The position numbers were made by a program, and so were the translations under genes. A model generated the notes under the pieces. The model searched no databases. It worked only from the letters and a program-made list of their open reading frames with translations, and was not told the DNA's origin. 46,432 nt of DNA from an uncultured Christensenella sp. (GTDB taxonomy: Bacteria; Bacillota; Clostridia; Christensenellales; Borkfalkiaceae). Shown here piece by piece: positions 43,227 to 46,432 of the stretch. The first letter of the stretch is position 1. Each line of letters opens with the position of its first letter. The stretch lies in the NCBI GenBank assembly GCA_910585235.1, contig CAJUCM010000013.1:1-46432 (forward strand). The letters are read 5' to 3'.

Positions 43227-44059
43227 GTGAGAACACGGAACTTTCCGAATACGGTTTCTGCAAAGGCGAATTTATCGTTACCTTTGAAAGAGACGGCGTC
43301 CGGTGCGCGTCGGGAAAAGAAGAAGTGCGTTTTTACGTTTACGAAGAGATACGTCTTTACCGCGTTGTGACTAAAAAAAGCGCTACGAATGCAGTTGCGG
43401 AAAAGTTTTTTCTCACTGTACCCGCAGAAACGCTGACGAGTTATAACCGTTATCGGTTCAGATCGGGCGAGACGAATTACGCCACCTTAGAATTCAAAGC
43501 GGAGGAATGCGGACGCCTAAAAAAAGCGATCGGAGCGTTTTCCGTTCCCGTCGTAGAAAAAGTTCACGATTTAAGAGGAATGAGAAAAGCGTATAAGACA
43601 TTTCGGGAAGACGGCGGTTTGTCGCACAGGATCGTTGCGGTCTCCGTATTCGTCAGCGTTCTTTTAATTATCGGCGCGCTCATCATGTATCTCATCAATT
43701 ACTTTCTGCATACCGATACCAACACGCTGGCGGCGGTGTTCGGGGTATTCTGTCTGCCCTGTCTTGCGGTCGTCGTCATCAAATCGCAGGAGCTCGGCAG
43801 TAAAGTAAAGATTTACGATAAAGGCGTTTTTCTTAAAATCAGAAGTAAGTCGGGCTACGGCGGAACGACTTCGCCTTTTGCGATCGAAACGGCGTATTTC
43901 ACCTGGGACGAAGTGGAATGCGTTCAGAGAGTACAGTCGCAGGTGCAGTATATCGTTCAGTTCAGGATCGGTTACGCTGTCTATTCCGTCCCCGATTTTT
44001 ACGGACTGTACGATTATATCGCGTCGCGTTTTCCCGATAAATGCGAAAAAGGTGCATAA
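43208..44059 (+). CDS. Membrane protein with PH-like domains, second paralogue
   Basis: A 283-residue protein: a soluble PH-like domain (~15-115), two membrane segments (~143-168 and ~175-193) and a second PH-like domain (~197-278, with KIYDKGVFLKI and AYFTWDEVECVQRV). It shares the domain-TM-TM-domain layout of the preceding protein, lacking that one's first membrane pair. AAAGGAG inside the previous gene precedes its ATG, and the 19-nt overlap indicates coupled translation. Function unknown. It ends 19 nt before mcsA. Confidence 0.7.
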   Translation: MHHGKLSENTELSEYGFCKGEFIVTFERDGVRCASGKEEVRFYVYEEIRLYRVVTKKSATNAVAEKFFLTVPAETLTSYNRYRFRSGETNYATLEFKAEECGRLKKAIGAFSVPVVEKVHDLRGMRKAYKTFREDGGLSHRIVAVSVFVSVLLIIGALIMYLINYFLHTDTNTLAAVFGVFCLPCLAVVVIKSQELGSKVKIYDKGVFLKIRSKSGYGGTTSPFAIETAYFTWDEVECVQRVQSQVQYIVQFRIGYAVYSVPDFYGLYDYIASRFPDKCEKGA

Positions 44060-44078
44060 TTTCTTACGGGAGAGTATG

Positions 44079-44567
44079 ATGGAGTGTTCAAACTGCGGAA
44101 GTCCTTCCGCTCAGATCCGTATCCGCGTTTCGGAGGACGGCGAAAAAAAAGTATGCCTGTGCGATAAGTGTTTTGAAAAGCTCTATCCGAAGTCGGACGC
44201 TTCGGAGCTTTTTTCCCATCTCTTCGGAAGCGGGGTTGCCCAGACAAAAAAAAGAAAGGCGTGTCCTTCCTGCGGCATGACGCTCGAATCCTTCCGCAAG
44301 ACGGGACTTTTGGGCTGTACGGGCTGTTATACCGCTTTCCGTAGCGAGATCAATCAGTCTTTGCGCTATTGTCAGTGGGACTCTCTGCACAGGGGGAAAA
44401 AGCCCAGCGATTTTTCGGAAGAAATATACGATTTGGTGCGGGAGCAGGAATATATCCGTTCTCAGATCGACAAAGCCTTTACGGCGGGCGATTACAGACG
44501 TGCGGAGGAACTGACGCGCCGTTTGCAGGAGATACACGCAAAACTTTCCGAGGCGGGGGAGGCGTAA
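44079..44567 (+). CDS. mcsA: McsA, zinc-binding activator of the McsB arginine kinase
   Basis: A 162-residue protein with four CxxC pairs (C3/C6, C28/C31, C62/C65, C80/C83), forming two zinc-binding modules, and a C-terminal UVR domain (~128-158, AGDYRRAEELTRRLQEIHAKL) as in McsA and ClpC partners. McsA activates McsB, which marks proteins for ClpCP. ATG 44079 is preferred because GGGAG (44068-44072) has 6 nt spacing to it; ATG 44076 is also possible. In many Bacillota ctsR lies directly upstream; here the position is occupied by PH-like membrane proteins. Confidence 0.92.
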   Translation: MECSNCGSPSAQIRIRVSEDGEKKVCLCDKCFEKLYPKSDASELFSHLFGSGVAQTKKRKACPSCGMTLESFRKTGLLGCTGCYTAFRSEINQSLRYCQWDSLHRGKKPSDFSEEIYDLVREQEYIRSQIDKAFTAGDYRRAEELTRRLQEIHAKLSEAGEA

Positions 44568-44568
44568 T

Positions 44569-45618
44569 ATGGACGTACTTGAAAGCTACGAAAGCGTCGT
44601 CGCTTCGACGAGAACGCGCCTTGCGCGGAACTTTGCGGATTATCCTTTTCCGAACATTCTGCTTCGGGATGCGCATGCCGAGGAGCAGGCGGGAGAGATC
44701 GTGAGTATCGTTTCGGCGGAGTTGAAACGGATGGACGCTTTCCGCCTCTATGAAATGAGCAACGTCTCCGAGGAGACGGCGGCGCTTTTGCAGGAGAAAA
44801 ATCTCATCAGCCGCGACCTCATTGCAAACAGTCCCATCTCCGCGGCGATCATCTCGGAGGACGAAAGTATCTCCGTCATGGTCAATGAAGAGGATCATCT
44901 GCGGGTGCAGTATTTTATGAAAGGGCTGGACCTCAACAAGGCGTTCGAGCGTGTTTCGGGGATCGACGATATTATCTCGGACACCATTCCCTTCGCTTAT
45001 GACAGCGAATACGGTTATCTGACGGCGTGTCCCACCAATTTGGGCACAGGGTTGAGGGCTTCCGTCATGCTCTTTTTACCCGCTCTTTCAAGGCGGGGGG
45101 TCATGAAAAAAACCGCGCCCGCGCTCTCGCGCGGAGGACTTACGGTGCGCGGAGCCGCCGGCGAGGGGAGCGGAACGGAGGGCGATTTCTTTCAGGTCAG
45201 CAACGAAATGACGCTGGGGCTTTCCGAAGAGGATATTCTCTATCGGGTTCAGCGCGCGGTGGAGACGCTGACGGAGCTTGAAATCCGCGAAAGAATGTGT
45301 ATGAAAGCGGAGGGCGGAATTTCACTTTTCGACGAGATCGGAAGATCGTACGGAATTCTGCTCGGCTGTAAAAAAATCACGGCGCAGGAACTTGCGTTGC
45401 GCGTTGCGGACATCAAACTCGGACTTGCGCTCGGCTATATCGAGGGCGAACGGGACGGGGAAAAGCTCATCGGCGAACTGGACGATTTTATGGTCAGAAT
45501 GCGCCCTGCAAATTTGAAACGGCTCAGCGGGATCAAACTTGACGGCGAGGAGCGCGACGCTTACCGCGCCAAAGAGGCGGCGGAAGCCGTCAAGGCGATG
45601 AATCTATATCTCTGGTAA
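44569..45618 (+). CDS. mcsB: McsB, protein-arginine kinase
   Basis: A 349-residue phosphagen-kinase-fold enzyme that phosphorylates arginine side chains, which serve as a degradation tag for ClpCP. Seen: STRTRLARN (13-21) for nucleotide binding, NEEDHLR (106-112) with the catalytic Glu region, CPTNLGTGLRASVM (154-167) and QVSNE (209-213). The length fits the family. It starts 1 nt after mcsA (GGGGGAGG upstream) and is followed 11 nt later by clpC. Confidence 0.95.
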   Translation: MDVLESYESVVASTRTRLARNFADYPFPNILLRDAHAEEQAGEIVSIVSAELKRMDAFRLYEMSNVSEETAALLQEKNLISRDLIANSPISAAIISEDESISVMVNEEDHLRVQYFMKGLDLNKAFERVSGIDDIISDTIPFAYDSEYGYLTACPTNLGTGLRASVMLFLPALSRRGVMKKTAPALSRGGLTVRGAAGEGSGTEGDFFQVSNEMTLGLSEEDILYRVQRAVETLTELEIRERMCMKAEGGISLFDEIGRSYGILLGCKKITAQELALRVADIKLGLALGYIEGERDGEKLIGELDDFMVRMRPANLKRLSGIKLDGEERDAYRAKEAAEAVKAMNLYLW

Positions 45619-45629
45619 GAGAGGACAAT

Positions 45630-46432
45630 ATGGAAACGAATGCGTATTCAAACAATCTGAAACAGGTCATGGCGGTCGCGGACGAACTTTCCCGCCGTTA
45701 TGACGTGACTTATATCGGTAGCGAGCATATTCTATACGGAATGCTCAAAGTCGAAGCGAGCACCGCGAATTACCTGCTCGGCGAAGTGAAAGTCGATCCC
45801 GAAACTTATCTTGCGATCTTCAAGCGCTCTTTGAATCACAATTCCAAGACGGTGGGACCTACGCCCCGCACGAAGAGCATTATCGAGACCGCGCATAAGT
45901 ACGCAAGTTCGACTTCCAATCTCTCCGCAACGGGGATGACGATTATCGGAACGGAACACCTGTTGCTCGCCATTCTGAACTGTCCCGCCTGCGTCGGAAT
46001 GCAATGCCTGCATCAGGCGATCGGCATGGATAAAATCAGGGAGCTGAAAGAGCGCACGATGAGCGCGCTCGGCTTTGACGATGAGGATACGAAAGAAGAA
46101 TCGTTTCTTCATCGCGAAATGCGGCGCAACCGGCAAGAGAATCTTTCTGTGGGGAAAATGTCCGCCCAACGCCGTTCGGCTTCCGAAGAGCAGGAGGATG
46201 CGTCGCTGAGCGAAGATTTAATGCAATTCGGCGTCGATCTTACGAAGCGGGCGCGGGAAGGCAAGCTCGACCCCGTGATCGGCAGAAGCAAAGAGATCGA
46301 GATGGTCGTTCAGATCCTCTGCCGCAGAACAAAGAACAATCCCGTTCTGATCGGGGAGCCGGGCGTCGGGAAGAGCGCGGTGATCGAGGGGCTTGCGCGC
46401 GCGATCGTCGCGGGCGACGTTCCCGAACTTTT
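45630..46432 (+). CDS. clpC: ClpC, AAA+ unfoldase of the ClpCP protease (5' part)
   Basis: The first 267 residues, open at the window end. The N-terminal Clp repeat domain (two repeats: YIGSEHILYGML and IIGTEHLLLAIL) binds adaptors such as McsB or phospho-arginine. A charged linker (~150-185) follows, then the first AAA+ domain with KLDPVIGRSKEIE and Walker A GEPGVGKS. ClpC would pair with ClpP to degrade arginine-phosphorylated proteins. The start ATG at 45630 follows AGAGAGGA. About two thirds of the protein lies beyond the window. Confidence 0.95.
   Translation, partial: METNAYSNNLKQVMAVADELSRRYDVTYIGSEHILYGMLKVEASTANYLLGEVKVDPETYLAIFKRSLNHNSKTVGPTPRTKSIIETAHKYASSTSNLSATGMTIIGTEHLLLAILNCPACVGMQCLHQAIGMDKIRELKERTMSALGFDDEDTKEESFLHREMRRNRQENLSVGKMSAQRRSASEEQEDASLSEDLMQFGVDLTKRAREGKLDPVIGRSKEIEMVVQILCRRTKNNPVLIGEPGVGKSAVIEGLARAIVAGDVPEL

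Noticed and set aside
1..46432. CRISPR arrays, transposases, rRNA or tRNA genes
   Set aside because: No regularly spaced repeats, no transposase or integrase motifs, and no recognisable rRNA or cloverleaf sequences were seen by eye.

Overview
The window looks like a chromosomal segment of an anaerobic, plant-glycan-fermenting Clostridia-type Bacillota, probably a gut lineage; placement below class is a guess. The reasons are near-consensus TTGACA/TATAAT-type promoters, AGGAGG ribosome binding sites, lipoboxes, short Lys/Arg-rich membrane anchors, an mcsA-mcsB-clpC cluster and dense ATGA-coupled operons. Most of the window is GC-balanced. The first ~3.5 kb and the gap before 4.07 kb are clearly AT-rich.

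Layout. (1) 1-2.9 kb: an AT-rich, probably acquired type II restriction-modification pair (methyltransferase with ATGA-coupled endonuclease), a cluster of nested hairpins and a 60-residue orphan. (2) 2.9-3.4 kb, minus strand: ogt, a DNA alkyl repair methyltransferase and the only confident minus-strand gene. (3) 4.07-24.2 kb: a ~20 kb glycan-utilisation locus behind one strong promoter. It holds a secreted GH43 with LamG domain, a giant lipoprotein (His/Cys repeats, BspA-type leucine-rich repeats, Ig-like domains, jelly roll), a cytoplasmic GH35-like galactosidase, a sugar ABC importer (binding protein and two permeases, no ATPase), a 1726-residue membrane-anchored GH30 enzyme, an 850-residue anchored partner sharing a repeated module, and an AraC regulator followed by a clear terminator. 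The enzyme set fits type II arabinogalactan or a related beta-galactan: outside cleavage, import, and intracellular galactoside hydrolysis. (4) 24.4-28.0 kb: a heterodimeric ABC exporter with one degenerate ATP site, under a promoter whose spacer contains nine G. (5) 28.1-32.5 kb: HelD-type RNA polymerase recycling ATPase with a NatAB-type ABC transporter. (6) 32.5-35.9 kb: M24 aminopeptidase, EF-P, a PhnP-like metallo-hydrolase and a HAD phosphatase. (7) 35.9-41.4 kb: patatin phospholipase, aroC, aroB, aroE, aroQ, aroK and a FabG-like reductase, all joined by short overlaps. (8) 41.5 kb to the end: a membrane-bound XRE regulator, two PH-like membrane proteins, mcsA, mcsB and the 5' part of clpC, packed as one apparent operon with no ctsR.

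The strongest unusual signals are: an McsAB-ClpC quality-control operon apparently headed by a membrane-bound XRE regulator and two envelope proteins instead of CtsR; a recurrent promoter form that puts the start codon 6-11 nt after the -10 box (five genes, leaderless or nearly so); a four-copy YY-[ND]-G ... WGY module shared by the two anchored glycan-locus proteins; and the G9 tract inside the exporter promoter spacer. All calls come from reading the sequence by eye; no search was run.
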